A stretch of 64,000 bases of DNA from Dokdonia donghaensis DSW-1 (lineage in GTDB: Bacteria > Bacteroidota > Bacteroidia > Flavobacteriales > Flavobacteriaceae). Numbering within the stretch: the stretch's first letter is position 1; every line of letters starts with the position of its first letter. The position numbers were made by a program, and so were the translations under genes. The notes below the pieces were generated by a model. That model worked only from the letters and a program-made list of their open reading frames with translations, was not told the DNA's origin and did not search any database. The DNA lies in NCBI RefSeq assembly GCF_001653755.1, contig NZ_CP015125.1, positions 1,052,001 to 1,116,000 on the forward strand, given 5' to 3'. This document shows positions 52,256-60,857 of this stretch, in pieces.

Positions 52256-52330
52256 CGGGGTATAGCGTAGCCCGGTTATCGCGCCTCGTTTGGGACGAGG
52301 AGGTCGCAAGTTCGAATCTTGCTACCCCGA
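52256..52330 (+). tRNA. tRNA-Pro, anticodon TGG
   Basis: The 75-nt cloverleaf has acceptor pairs CGGGGTA with TACCCCG, T-loop GTTCGAATC, and anticodon stem CCTCG/CGAGG around loop TTTGGGA (anticodon TGG). CCA is not encoded. A terminator follows immediately. Confidence 0.94.
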
Positions 52331-52331
52331 C

Positions 52332-52361
52332 AAAAACCAGCCTTTTAAGGCTGGTTTTTTT
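52332..52361 (+). terminator. terminator after tRNA-Pro(TGG)
   Basis: AAAAACCAGCCTT, short loop, AAGGCTGGTTTTTT. Confidence 0.9.
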
Positions 52362-52403
52362 ATTTTAAGATGTTATGCAAATTTTATCTTGGAGTTAAGA
52401 CAT

Positions 52404-52432
52404 AAAAAAAGCGAGTCCATTGGACTCGCTTT
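52404..52432 (-). terminator. terminator after the first DUF3078 gene
   Basis: GCGAGTCCA with TGGACTCGC, T run on the minus strand. Confidence 0.85.
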
Positions 52433-52457
52433 AAATCTTTAATAAAGGTGGTGTTCT

Positions 52458-53402
52458 CTAGAATGCGTATGTAAGACCTAATAGGTAGTACGATTGTATT
52501 TGAGAATCTATGTTATCAAAAGTTGGCGCTTCTCCTACAGGTAGTACTTGAGAGTCAAATAGTCCTTGTTGGAATGCAAGATTTTCTTGTTTGTTTCCTC
52601 TAAGACCAAACTCAAATCCTACACCTATCTGGTTGAATAATTTGTAGTTGAAAGAGTTAATCCAAGTGAAGTTAGAAAGGTCTGAAGATTTGTAGCTCGC
52701 AAAGGCAGATAAGTTAGACTTAAAAGCTATTTTTCCAATCTGACGTGTGTAATCTGCAACGATTTTTGCACCTAAAGAAGATTCAAATACGGCATCATTA
52801 TCAGAAAATACAAAGTTGTAGTTAAGTGGGTGTACAACTACTACAAGGTTTGTAATAGGAGTCCAAGTGGCACCTACACCTAGATCAAGGTATCCAGGAT
52901 CATTAAAGTTGTTTAAAATAGTTGTTCTGTACTCTCCTAGAGCAGATACAGCTAATTTTTCTGATAGTTTGTAACCGTAAAGTGATGAGATGTTAAAAAC
53001 ATCTGTAGCTTCTCTAAAGCTATCGTCATCTGTAGCGTCATCTTCATCATCAAATTTTACCCAGCCTAAGTTTACATTAAGGCTATTTCTCCAGAAATAT
53101 TTTTCATCCATTTTGTTAGCAAACACATTTCCAGTTATACCAATGTTGCCAGATGATACGTTAGGTGTTCCTTGAGAATACCAATCGCTAAATTTCGAAA
53201 AATTACCTCCTATAGTTCCAAAAGCACCATACTTCCATCCCGGTAGGGCATCTATCTGAGCTTGTAGAGCATCAACTTCTCCTTGTAGTTTTGCAATTTC
53301 TGCTTTTTTAGGTGATTGTTGTGCTTTAAGCTCTTCTTCTGTTTGTGCTTGTAAGCTGATTGCGAGGAACATAGCAGCTCCTAATACAATGAGTCTTTTC
53401 AT
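52458..53402 (-). CDS. DUF3078 outer-membrane-type protein (copy A)
   Basis: The protein has 314 aa. A signal peptide runs to about residue 19, then a short coiled-coil (KKAEIAKLQGEVDALQAQIDAL), then DUF3078 beta strands such as KYGAFGTIGGNFSKFSDW, FWRNSLNVNLGWVKFDD and the last strand ending QSYYLLGLTYAF, typical of outer-membrane barrels with a terminal aromatic. It has its own -7 box and terminator. A second family member lies upstream on the same strand. Confidence 0.85.
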   Translation of the reverse strand: MKRLIVLGAAMFLAISLQAQTEEELKAQQSPKKAEIAKLQGEVDALQAQIDALPGWKYGAFGTIGGNFSKFSDWYSQGTPNVSSGNIGITGNVFANKMDEKYFWRNSLNVNLGWVKFDDEDDATDDDSFREATDVFNISSLYGYKLSEKLAVSALGEYRTTILNNFNDPGYLDLGVGATWTPITNLVVVVHPLNYNFVFSDNDAVFESSLGAKIVADYTRQIGKIAFKSNLSAFASYKSSDLSNFTWINSFNYKLFNQIGVGFEFGLRGNKQENLAFQQGLFDSQVLPVGEAPTFDNIDSQIQSYYLLGLTYAF

Positions 53403-53429
53403 AATAATTAATAGTTAAGTTTTGTATTA

Positions 53430-53437
53430 CAAATATA
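53430..53437 (-). promoter_or_regulatory. Bacteroidota -7 box before DUF3078 copy A
   Basis: On the minus strand TATATTTG, a perfect TAnnTTTG, 28 bp before the ATG. Confidence 0.55.
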
Positions 53438-53489
53438 TAACTATTAAAAAATCATAGCGAATTTTAGAAATTTTTACAGATACTATTCC

Positions 53490-53503
53490 TTTAATCGATT
53501 AAA
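53490..53503. promoter_or_regulatory. 14-bp palindrome upstream of DUF3078 copy A
   Basis: TTTAATCGATTAAA, perfect and AT-rich, 52 bp upstream of the -7 box and before the second family member's stop. It could be an operator; unrelated to the dispersed palindrome. Confidence 0.35.
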
Positions 53504-53555
53504 TGTGAGTTTTATCGTGCTAGATAAAGGGTTTTGCTTAAATATTTGAATGTAT

Positions 53556-54512
53556 TTAAGATTTCCATTCAAGAAAGGCATATTTGAGACCTACGCCTAG
53601 TACCTCTCTTACTTGTAGACCACTTATGGCATTCTCATCATATATGAGTTGTACGGCAAGATTTGTGATTATATATTTATTTACCTGCATAGCTACATTA
53701 AGTGTGTAGTCTATATCTACATTTTTTGTGTTCTCAAGGTAGTCTGCATAAAGATTAAGTGTGTTTTCAAAAACTATATTTTCAAAAAATTCTTCTTTAT
53801 GATAAGCACTCACAGATGCCCCAAGCTCAAAACGAACATTTTCATTTGCTTCTACTCCAAAAAATGGTTCATAAGCTTCAATAGCGGCAGGATCATTTTC
53901 ATTTACGGTAGTAAATCTAGAGTTTACAAATATAAATCGAGCCGTAGCGGGAGCTAGGTTTACTTTAAAATCATTACTCTTTTTCCATAAAAAACCAGGC
54001 CCTAGTTGTAAGTAGGCAGGAGAGAAGGTGGTGGTGATTAATTTTCTGTCTTGTACCGTTTCTGTAACCTCACCAGCATCATTAAGTACCTGCCTGTCAA
54101 AAAACTCATAACCAGGTGCCATTTGCGTTCTAAAATTAAATAGTCCCGAGTAATACCATTTAGAGTTTTCAATACGGCTACCTACTAAGCTATTAAGTTC
54201 TAGCCTGTCTGTAGTTTTTCTAACATATACTTGATCTTTTGTAGCGGCAAGTCCGAGTATCGCGGTAAGCTTTGAATCCCACGTTAGTTTATTTCGCTTG
54301 TAATTGAGGTCCCAGTTAACATTAAAGTTTCCAGCTACATTTGAAGTTCCTCCGCCTTGCCAGTCATTGTTAAATGCACTCTGACTAAATAGCAATTCCA
54401 TAAGACCTTTACTTTTCCAGCCATCTGGAAGTGAGTCTTTCTTTTTGTCACTTTTCTGACCAAGTGCTATGGTACTGCATAAAAATAAAAAGAGTAGGAG
54501 TGTGCGTTGCAT
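53556..54512 (-). CDS. DUF3078 outer-membrane-type protein (copy B)
   Basis: The protein has 318 aa with a signal peptide to about residue 18 (STIALGQ). The DUF3078 core includes GWKSKGLMELLFSQSAFNNDWQGGGTSN near 31-58, a hallmark of the family, then alternating aromatic strands up to VLGVGLKYAFLEWKS. It is predicted to be in the outer membrane. It lies 65 bp after DUF2480 and 153 bp before copy A, which has its own promoter, so the two may be regulated separately. Confidence 0.85.
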   Translation of the reverse strand: MQRTLLLFLFLCSTIALGQKSDKKKDSLPDGWKSKGLMELLFSQSAFNNDWQGGGTSNVAGNFNVNWDLNYKRNKLTWDSKLTAILGLAATKDQVYVRKTTDRLELNSLVGSRIENSKWYYSGLFNFRTQMAPGYEFFDRQVLNDAGEVTETVQDRKLITTTFSPAYLQLGPGFLWKKSNDFKVNLAPATARFIFVNSRFTTVNENDPAAIEAYEPFFGVEANENVRFELGASVSAYHKEEFFENIVFENTLNLYADYLENTKNVDIDYTLNVAMQVNKYIITNLAVQLIYDENAISGLQVREVLGVGLKYAFLEWKS

Positions 54513-54577
54513 TAGTAAAACTTCTTAGGGATTAAGCAGTCTAATATACGGAGCCTATCTGTATTTTTCAACAAGGG

Positions 54578-55087
54578 CTATTTTGCCTTCTTATATAAAG
54601 GCACAGAAGAGCAGGCCTCGCCAAACATTAAACTACGGGCAACCGGCTGTAGTTTTTGTATGAGCAGTAAATATGCGTTTTCTGGAACGGGTTTGTTTGA
54701 GCAACCCTTTATAATGACAGGTGCGTTTTTATACTGCGTTACATCTAAGCTTTGTATAGCTTCTGTGTATAAAATGGTCTCTAGCATCACTAGGTTTCCT
54801 GTAATAACTTTTTTTGCAACAGCTTGTAGATGGGTAGCAACAAGCATAGAGGCCCAAGCTGGCACAATAGCATCTGTACTGCAGTGTAGCGCTACAAAAG
54901 CATTTATATACTGACTCCAGTCGTGCTCTTTTATACTTTTTCTAAACTCAGTCTCGCGTAAAATAAAACCTTGATCTAGCCATTGAGAAATATCCACAAG
55001 CTGTCTATGACCTGGGAGGTATAAATCTTCCAGATCAAAGGTTACTAGTTTGCTATTTGCAACTCTGTTTATAATTTCTTCGGCCAT
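54578..55087 (-). CDS. DUF2480 family protein
   Basis: The protein has 169 aa with the family start VTFDLEDLYLPGHRQLVDIS near 15-34 and FILRETEFRKSIKEHDWSQY near 41-60. Cys residues occur in LHCSTDA, IKGCSNKPVP and GEACSSVP. The Cys content and its constant place next to Fe-S assembly genes in Bacteroidota suggest a link to cluster assembly, which is an inference. It is cytoplasmic. It lies 10 bp after the SufT-like gene. Confidence 0.8.
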   Translation of the reverse strand: MAEEIINRVANSKLVTFDLEDLYLPGHRQLVDISQWLDQGFILRETEFRKSIKEHDWSQYINAFVALHCSTDAIVPAWASMLVATHLQAVAKKVITGNLVMLETILYTEAIQSLDVTQYKNAPVIIKGCSNKPVPENAYLLLIQKLQPVARSLMFGEACSSVPLYKKAK

Positions 55088-55097
55088 TGTGGGGTGA

Positions 55098-55415
55098 TTA
55101 GAGCATTCCTAATTCTAACTTTGCCTCCTCACTCATTAGGTCTTGAGTCCAAGGTGGGTCAAAGGTAATCTCAACCTCACAGTCTTTTACATCCTTAAGT
55201 GACTTTACCTTTTCTTCAACCTCTAGTGGTAACGTTTCTGCAACGGGGCAGTTAGGAGTGGTAAGTGTCATAAGGATTTTTGTATCCATATCCTCATTTA
55301 CAAATACATCGTAAATAAGCCCAAGTTCATAAATATCTACTGGGATTTCTGGATCGTATATTGTTTTTAGTACGCGTACTATTTTGTCGCCTAGCTCTTC
55401 TGTGTTAATTTCCAT
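55098..55415 (-). CDS. DUF59/SufT-like iron-sulfur assembly protein
   Basis: The protein has 105 aa, a single MIP18/DUF59 domain: VRVLKTIYDPEIPVDIYELGLIYDV near 13-37, LMTLTTPNCPVAETLP near 48-63 with the family's conserved Cys, and FDPPWTQDLMSEEAKLELG near the end. Such proteins assist late steps of Fe-S cluster delivery. It lies between sufE and DUF2480. A dispersed palindrome occupies the 78-bp gap after sufE. Confidence 0.92.
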   Translation of the reverse strand: MEINTEELGDKIVRVLKTIYDPEIPVDIYELGLIYDVFVNEDMDTKILMTLTTPNCPVAETLPLEVEEKVKSLKDVKDCEVEITFDPPWTQDLMSEEAKLELGML

Positions 55416-55465
55416 ATGCTTTATATAATCTGCTTGCGCAGGGTTGTTTTTAATGTGTTTTGTTG

Positions 55466-55481
55466 CGCTTTCGCGAAAGCG
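55466..55481. repeat. dispersed palindrome copy (exact 16-mer, in-operon)
   Basis: Exact CGCTTTCGCGAAAGCG in the gap between sufE and the SufT-like gene. Confidence 0.95.
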
Positions 55482-55493
55482 TGATACATCCTC

Positions 55494-55919
55494 TTAATTA
55501 AGCTGTGTCTGGTATGCTACGGCATACAGTTTTATTTGTTTTATCATACTTACAAGTCCATTTGCACGGGTAGGAGAGAGGTGTTCTTTAAGGCCTATCT
55601 CATCTATAAACGCAGTATCTGCATCTATAATTGCTTGTGGTGACTGGTTAGAAAATGCACGTATGAGAATGGCTATTATACCTTTTGTTATAATAGCATC
55701 ACTATCTGCGGTGAAGGTCACTTTACCATCTTCCATACTGGCGTGTACCCATACCTTGCTCTGGCATCCTTTTATAATGTAATCATCTGTTTTAAATGTT
55801 TCATCTATAAGTGGTAGTGATTTGCCTAGATCAATCATATATTCATAACGCTGCATCCAGTCTTCAAACATAGAAAACTCATCTACTATCTCGTCTTGTA
55901 TTTCTTGTATGCTAGCCAT
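55494..55919 (-). CDS. sufE: SufE sulfur transfer protein
   Basis: It accepts persulfide sulfur from SufS and passes it to the SufBCD scaffold. The 141 aa match: the N-terminal FSMFEDWMQRYEYMIDLGKSLP segment, the active Cys in KGCQSKVWVH near 50-59 (expected Cys51), and the C-terminal FIDEIGLKEHLSPTRANGL. It has its own -7 box. Confidence 0.95.
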   Translation of the reverse strand: MASIQEIQDEIVDEFSMFEDWMQRYEYMIDLGKSLPLIDETFKTDDYIIKGCQSKVWVHASMEDGKVTFTADSDAIITKGIIAILIRAFSNQSPQAIIDADTAFIDEIGLKEHLSPTRANGLVSMIKQIKLYAVAYQTQLN

Positions 55920-55960
55920 AATTATGATATCTATATATGTTGTATTCTATTATTACTTTA

Positions 55961-55968
55961 CAAAGATA
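55961..55968 (-). promoter_or_regulatory. Bacteroidota -7 box before sufE
   Basis: On the minus strand TATCTTTG, a perfect TAnnTTTG, 41 bp before the ATG. Confidence 0.55.
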
Positions 55969-55987
55969 ATGCCCAGAAGATTAACTG

Positions 55988-56539
55988 TCATTTTGGCGAG
56001 GGGAGCATTTTGTGCATATACCACATTTTGCGATGTTCATCTTTGAGTAAGTCAAAAGGCAATAGCTGAAACTCGGTTTTTATATACCCTGCTTTCTTAT
56101 AAAACAGTTGAGCTTGGGTATGTGTATGCATTGCATCAAGCCATATAATTTTATAGTCTAACCTTCTAGCGAGCTGCTCTCCATATTGCATTATATCACG
56201 ACCTATCCCTTTACCTTGCACAGATGGGTGGAGGTATAATCTATGTAGTTTTAAGCCTTTAAGTGGCGATAGAGGTGTGTATGTTTGATTGTAGATATAT
56301 TTAAAAATACCTATTATGTCACTCTTATAATATATAAAGTGATAATGGCTGTCTGGCGTCGCAAGATCTTTTGCGAGACTCTCTGAGCTATAGATATGAT
56401 TTATATACCAGGAGCAGTCATCCTTCCAAAAATGGCCATACGCAGAAGGATATATCTCCTGCATTAACTCAAATAACCGCTTTTGATCATCAAGCGTTAT
56501 AGGTTGTAGACTTAGATGACTATTTATCGTTATCAACAA
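55988..56539 (-). CDS. GNAT family N-acetyltransferase
   Basis: The protein has 183 aa with a GNAT fold: the acetyl-CoA loop region LYLHPSVQGKGIGRDIMQYG near 107-126 (QGKGIG being the pyrophosphate loop) and the late strand IIWLDAMHTHTQAQLFYKKAGY. The substrate is unknown. Its start overlaps the META gene by 20 bp. It lies within the sufS unit. Confidence 0.88.
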   Translation of the reverse strand: MLITINSHLSLQPITLDDQKRLFELMQEIYPSAYGHFWKDDCSWYINHIYSSESLAKDLATPDSHYHFIYYKSDIIGIFKYIYNQTYTPLSPLKGLKLHRLYLHPSVQGKGIGRDIMQYGEQLARRLDYKIIWLDAMHTHTQAQLFYKKAGYIKTEFQLLPFDLLKDEHRKMWYMHKMLPSPK

Positions 56540-56939
56540 GAGAGTTTTTAGAAATTCCTTCTATGAGCGCTTCACTATCTCGATAAAGCGTAATCGTATC
56601 ACCACTTTTTAGAAAAGAGGTTACCTCGCTTAGATTATCATAATATAATTGCTCAATTTCGTCGTGCGGGCAAGCTCTCTTTGTGCTGGCTATATATGAA
56701 AACTGGAGTATGGTTCCTTTATTTGCAAAGTCTGTCATATAGTTATTGCAACCTGTAGTCCCATTTATTGATCGTTTTTTATTATCTATAGTGAGTGATA
56801 TCTCATTTTCTGAGACATCTTCGCCAGCGATGGTTGTGATGATAAAATCACCATCAAAGGTCATAACGGTTTGTGATAATTGAGCCTGACTAGTAAATGC
56901 CCCGGCTATGCACAATAATAAAGGAAGTAGTAATTTCAT
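56520..56939 (-). CDS. META domain (HslJ-like) secreted protein
   Basis: The protein has 139 aa. A signal peptide runs to about residue 19 (AFTSQAQ). The META domain shows NGTTGCNNYMTDF near 59-71 and STKRACPHDEIEQLYYDNL near 84-102, with the usual two Cys. It is periplasmic and of unknown function in this genus. It lies 9 bp after sufS. Confidence 0.82.
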   Translation of the reverse strand: MKLLLPLLLCIAGAFTSQAQLSQTVMTFDGDFIITTIAGEDVSENEISLTIDNKKRSINGTTGCNNYMTDFANKGTILQFSYIASTKRACPHDEIEQLYYDNLSEVTSFLKSGDTITLYRDSEALIEGISKNSLVDNDK

Positions 56940-56948
56940 ATTCTTATT

Positions 56949-58163
56949 TTAAGATAACATCGCAACTGCGCGTTTTACTCCATCTATAAATGTATCAATC
57001 TCTTCTTTTGTGTTGTAAAAAGAAAATGAGGCACGTACTGTACCTGGTATTTTATAAAAATCCATAATGGGTTGAGCACAATGGTGCCCTGTGCGCACTG
57101 CTATCCCTAATTTATCAAGTATGGTGCCAATGTCATAGGGGTGAATCTCACCTACATTAAAAGAAACTACCGCAGTTTTATGTGCAGATGTGCCATAAAT
57201 TTTAAGCCCTTCAATCTCGAGGAGCTGCTTTGTGGCATATTGTAAAAGCTCATCTTCATAAGCTGCAATATTATCAAAACCTAGCCCATTCATATAATCT
57301 AGGCCCACACCTGTAGCAATACCACCACAAATATTAGGTGTTCCTGCTTCAAATTTATGTGGTAGACCTGCGTAGGTTGTTTTTTCAAAACTCACCTGGT
57401 CTATCATCTCACCACCACCTTGATAAGGAGGGAGTTTAGTAAGCCATTCTTCTTTACCATATAACACGCCTACGCCCGTAGGGCCACATATTTTGTGAGC
57501 AGAACATACGTAAAAGTCGGCATCTAGGGCTTGTACATCTGGTTTTATGTGTGGTGTTGCTTGTGCACCATCTATTAGTACCGCTGCACCTACTTTGTGA
57601 GTCTCGGTAATGATTTCTTCTATAGGGTTTATGGTTCCTAATGCGTTTGACACGTGATTTACAAAGACCAGTTTGAGCTGTGGTGATAACGCTTTCGCGA
57701 AAGCGTCCATATCCAGTTCTCCACTTTCTGTTTGTGGTATAACTTTAAGTATTGCGCCCGTCTTCTCACAAAGCATTTGCCACGGTACAATATTACTATG
57801 ATGCTCTAGCGCCGAAACAAGTACCTCTTCGCCCTTCTTTAAAATACTTGCAAAGCCATTTGCTACTAGATTTATGGCGTGCGTTGTACCTGCCGTGAGT
57901 ATGATCTCATAAGGCTGTGCTGCGTTAAAATGCTTCTGGATTTTTATACGCGCTTCCTCATAAGCATCTGTGGCTTCTTGCGAGAGCGAGTGTACCCCGC
58001 GGTGTATGTTTGCATTATAGTTAGCATAGTAATCTACAATGGCGTCTATAACAACCTGTGGTGTTTGTGAGGTTGCTGCATTATCAAAATAAATAAGCGG
58101 TTTTCCATTTACTTCTCTTTTGAGAATAGGAAAGTCTTCACGTATTTTTTTTATGTCTAGCAT
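56949..58163 (-). CDS. sufS: SufS cysteine desulfurase
   Basis: This PLP enzyme removes sulfur from cysteine as a persulfide for Fe-S assembly. The 404 aa show the PLP Lys in CSAHKICGPTGVG near 223-235 and the active Cys in RTGHHCAQP near 359-367, with NHVSNALGTINP near 173-184 typical of the SufS group. The palindrome at 57690-57705 encodes MDAFAKAL near residue 155, in a loop where family lengths as I recall them are unchanged. The gene has its own -7 box. Confidence 0.96.
   Translation of the reverse strand: MLDIKKIREDFPILKREVNGKPLIYFDNAATSQTPQVVIDAIVDYYANYNANIHRGVHSLSQEATDAYEEARIKIQKHFNAAQPYEIILTAGTTHAINLVANGFASILKKGEEVLVSALEHHSNIVPWQMLCEKTGAILKVIPQTESGELDMDAFAKALSPQLKLVFVNHVSNALGTINPIEEIITETHKVGAAVLIDGAQATPHIKPDVQALDADFYVCSAHKICGPTGVGVLYGKEEWLTKLPPYQGGGEMIDQVSFEKTTYAGLPHKFEAGTPNICGGIATGVGLDYMNGLGFDNIAAYEDELLQYATKQLLEIEGLKIYGTSAHKTAVVSFNVGEIHPYDIGTILDKLGIAVRTGHHCAQPIMDFYKIPGTVRASFSFYNTKEEIDTFIDGVKRAVAMLS
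57690..57705. repeat. dispersed palindrome copy (exact 16-mer)
   Basis: Exact CGCTTTCGCGAAAGCG in sufS, minus-strand reading DAFAKAL. Confidence 0.95.
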
Positions 58164-58180
58164 AGCATTTTTCTTTGTTA

Positions 58181-58188
58181 CAAAGATA
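58181..58188 (-). promoter_or_regulatory. Bacteroidota -7 box before sufS
   Basis: On the minus strand TATCTTTG, a perfect TAnnTTTG, 17 bp before the sufS ATG. It implies that sufS is transcribed separately from sufABCD. Confidence 0.6.
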
Positions 58189-58234
58189 CAAACTGGAGGT
58201 GTTTTAATTACTTACAGCTGCTTATCTCTGGGTA

Positions 58235-58268
58235 TAAAAAAAGCCGCTACGATAGGTAACGGCTTTTG
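58235..58268 (-). terminator. terminator after sufD
   Basis: Minus-strand AAAAGCCGTTAC and GTAGCGGCTTTTTTT around a short loop. It separates sufD from sufS. Confidence 0.85.
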
Positions 58269-58287
58269 TAATTATTTGAAATCAATC

Positions 58288-59601
58288 TTATTGATCAAAA
58301 CCGATGTTTACACCTATTTTCTTTGCAATAAGTTTTGTAATTCTTGTTTTAAGCTGCGGAATCTTTACACTAGATAGTACTGTGTTTGCAAAGGCATACA
58401 TAAGTAATGCGCGCCCTTCTTTTTCTCCTATACCACGTGATTGTAAGTAAAACAATGCACTTTCATCTAGTTGTCCAATAGTACAACCGTGAGAACAACG
58501 TACATCATCTGCAAAGATCTCAAGCTGAGGCTTTGAATTTATGGTAGCCGTATCATCTAGTAAGATGTTGTTATTAGACTGATATGCATTAGTCTTTTGA
58601 GCTTCTTTCTCTACAACAACTTTTCCGTTAAAGACACCTGTAGATTTTTCGGCAAAGATGCCTTTGTAATCTTGGTGACTTTCACAGTTAGGAGTGATGT
58701 GGTGAACTAGCGTGTTGTGATCTACGTGTTGTTTTCCTTCTATAATCGTAACACCTTTAAGGATAGAATCCATATACTCACCCTTCTGGTAAAAGTTAAG
58801 GTTGTTACGAGTGATATTGCCACCTAGAGAGAACGTATGTACAGATACGATACTTTCTTTATGTTGTTCAATTTCTGTAGTATCTATAAGAGAAGCATCA
58901 AGCTTATCATTTTGAATCTTATAGTAATCTACGAGGGCTCTTTTATCTGCAAAAATTTCTGTAACGACGTTTGTTAAGACTTTCTTGTCAGAGAGACTTT
59001 GGTGACGCTCTATAATTTGTACTTCAGAGTTTTCTTCGGCTACAATGAGGTTACGTGGTTGTAACATCATAGCATCATTTGCTCCAGTAGAGAAGTGTAC
59101 TATCTGTATAGGCTTTTGAGCTACTTTTCCTTTTGGAATGTAGATATATGCACCATCTTTTGCATAAGCCGTGTTCAATGCATCCATTGACTCGCCTTTT
59201 GCAATTTTATTAAAGTACACATCTATTACTTGCTTGTACTTAGGTTTTGTAAGCGCAGCACCCATTGTACACACATCTATACCATCGTGTGTAGTTTCAG
59301 AGAGGTATGAACTGTAAACACCATCTACAAAAACAATTTTATAGGTGTCTACATCATTTAAGAAATACTGTTTTACATCTTTAAAATCAAGAGCAGCTTC
59401 TTTACTAGGGAAGATGTTGTAGTCTTCTTTAAGAATGCTGTTAAGTGAGGTGTATTTCCAGTTTTCTAACTTCTTGGTAGGAAACCCTTCTGCCTCAAAA
59501 GTTTTGATAGCTTCATTGCGTATCCCGTAGATAGGCGAGTCTGCATCTATACTTTCTTGTAAGACGATGTGGTTACTTACTAATTTATCTTTTAAACTCA
59601 T
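58288..59601 (-). CDS. sufD: SufD, Fe-S scaffold component
   Basis: The protein has 437 aa. It shares the SufB/SufD beta-helix core: YIYIPKGKVAQKPIQIVHF near 151-169, the conserved SRG-type end FYLQSRGIGEKEGRALLMYAFAN near 387-409, and DDVRCSHGCTIGQLDE near 368-383. With SufB and SufC it forms the complex on which clusters are built. It is the last gene of the sufA-sufD unit. Confidence 0.95.
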   Translation of the reverse strand: MSLKDKLVSNHIVLQESIDADSPIYGIRNEAIKTFEAEGFPTKKLENWKYTSLNSILKEDYNIFPSKEAALDFKDVKQYFLNDVDTYKIVFVDGVYSSYLSETTHDGIDVCTMGAALTKPKYKQVIDVYFNKIAKGESMDALNTAYAKDGAYIYIPKGKVAQKPIQIVHFSTGANDAMMLQPRNLIVAEENSEVQIIERHQSLSDKKVLTNVVTEIFADKRALVDYYKIQNDKLDASLIDTTEIEQHKESIVSVHTFSLGGNITRNNLNFYQKGEYMDSILKGVTIIEGKQHVDHNTLVHHITPNCESHQDYKGIFAEKSTGVFNGKVVVEKEAQKTNAYQSNNNILLDDTATINSKPQLEIFADDVRCSHGCTIGQLDESALFYLQSRGIGEKEGRALLMYAFANTVLSSVKIPQLKTRITKLIAKKIGVNIGFDQ

Positions 59602-59659
59602 ATTGTTCTGTTGTAAGATCTGTTTGTGTGATGTTAAATCACTACTGCAACAGGTCTAG

Positions 59660-60412
59660 TTATGCACCTACTTCTTCTTTGAGCCAGTCGTACCCTTTTT
59701 CTTCTAGTTCTAGAGCAAGTTCTTTTCCTCCAGAACGTACAATCTTACCGTTCATAAGTACGTGTACAAAATCTGGCACGATGTAGTCAAGAAGTCTCTG
59801 GTAGTGAGTGATTACAAGTACTGCATTATCTTCACTCTTAAGCTTGTTAACGCCATTTGCAACAATGCGAAGTGCGTCAATGTCAAGTCCAGAATCTGTT
59901 TCGTCTAGAATAGCAAGCTTAGGCTCAAGCATTGCCATCTGGAAAATCTCATTACGTTTCTTTTCTCCTCCAGAGAAACCTACGTTAAGAGATCTAGATA
60001 AGAACTTACGGTCCATCTCAAGGAGTTCTGCTTTTTCTTTAATCTTCTTAAGCATCTCGCTAGCTGGCATATCTTCTAGTCCTTTTGCTTTGCGAGTCTC
60101 GTTTATAGCAGTCTTGATGAAGTTTGTTACAGATACACCAGGTATCTCAACAGGATATTGAAAAGATAAGAAAACACCCTCGTGAGCTCTTTCTTCTGGA
60201 TCCATTTCTAATAGAGACTCACCATTAAGGTCTATGTCTCCATTACTTACTTCATACTCTTCTTTTCCTGCAATAACAGAAGCGAGTGTACTTTTACCAG
60301 AACCATTAGGTCCCATAATTGCGTGCACTTCTCCGGCCTTCATCTCAAGGTTGATTCCCTTAAGAATATCTTTCTCTTCAATGCCTGCGTGCAGATTTTT
60401 TACTGATAACAT
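59660..60412 (-). CDS. sufC: SufC, Fe-S assembly ATPase
   Basis: The protein has 250 aa, an ABC-type ATPase. Walker A is GPNGSGKST near 35-43, the ABC signature is FSGGEKKR near 149-156, and Walker B is LAILDETDSGLD near 169-180. The FLSFQYPVEIPGV segment is diagnostic of SufC. It drives SufBCD in cluster assembly. It follows the lipoprotein of 139 aa by 23 bp. Confidence 0.97.
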   Translation of the reverse strand: MLSVKNLHAGIEEKDILKGINLEMKAGEVHAIMGPNGSGKSTLASVIAGKEEYEVSNGDIDLNGESLLEMDPEERAHEGVFLSFQYPVEIPGVSVTNFIKTAINETRKAKGLEDMPASEMLKKIKEKAELLEMDRKFLSRSLNVGFSGGEKKRNEIFQMAMLEPKLAILDETDSGLDIDALRIVANGVNKLKSEDNAVLVITHYQRLLDYIVPDFVHVLMNGKIVRSGGKELALELEEKGYDWLKEEVGA

Positions 60413-60435
60413 AGTTCTACGTTCTAATTGTGCGA

Positions 60436-60855
60436 TTATTTACCGCTTTCTACTTTTAAAGATCCGCCCTCTGTTTTGAGTTTGTCTCCTGCTTCTAATT
60501 TTAATGGAGCCTCACCTGTTGGTGCCTTGACTTCAAGTATTTCTTTTATCGTTACAATTTCATCCCAACCTTCTTCTCCAGCTGCTTTTGAGTGTAACTC
60601 TCCTTTTATGATTACTGGCACCATATCAAACTCATCACGTTGTAATGGTTTTATAATAGTTGCCAGCTCGTGCATTTTTTCATCTAGTGTTACGCCATAA
60701 ATAAAAGTATCTCCTTTAAGTACAGCAGCATCTGCTAGATAAATAAATTCTCCCTCTAGTGTTTCAAATTCGGCAGCAACTTGGTTACTTGCTGGGGTTT
60801 CCTTGCAAGAAATAAATGCTGTTATCGCTATGGCTAAGAGGAGAAATTTTTTCAT
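60436..60855 (-). CDS. small lipoprotein of unknown function in the suf operon
   Basis: The protein has 139 aa. The lipobox FISCKE marks a modified Cys near residue 17. The body, about 30-110, is a beta-rich segment (GEFIYLADAAVLKGDTFIYGVTLDEKMHEL) with a Lys/Glu-rich tail. I do not recognise the family. It sits 2 bp after the lactonase-like gene and 23 bp before sufC, between two core suf genes. Confidence 0.7.
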   Translation of the reverse strand: MKKFLLLAIAITAFISCKETPASNQVAAEFETLEGEFIYLADAAVLKGDTFIYGVTLDEKMHELATIIKPLQRDEFDMVPVIIKGELHSKAAGEEGWDEIVTIKEILEVKAPTGEAPLKLEAGDKLKTEGGSLKVESGK

Positions 60856-60857
60856 TC

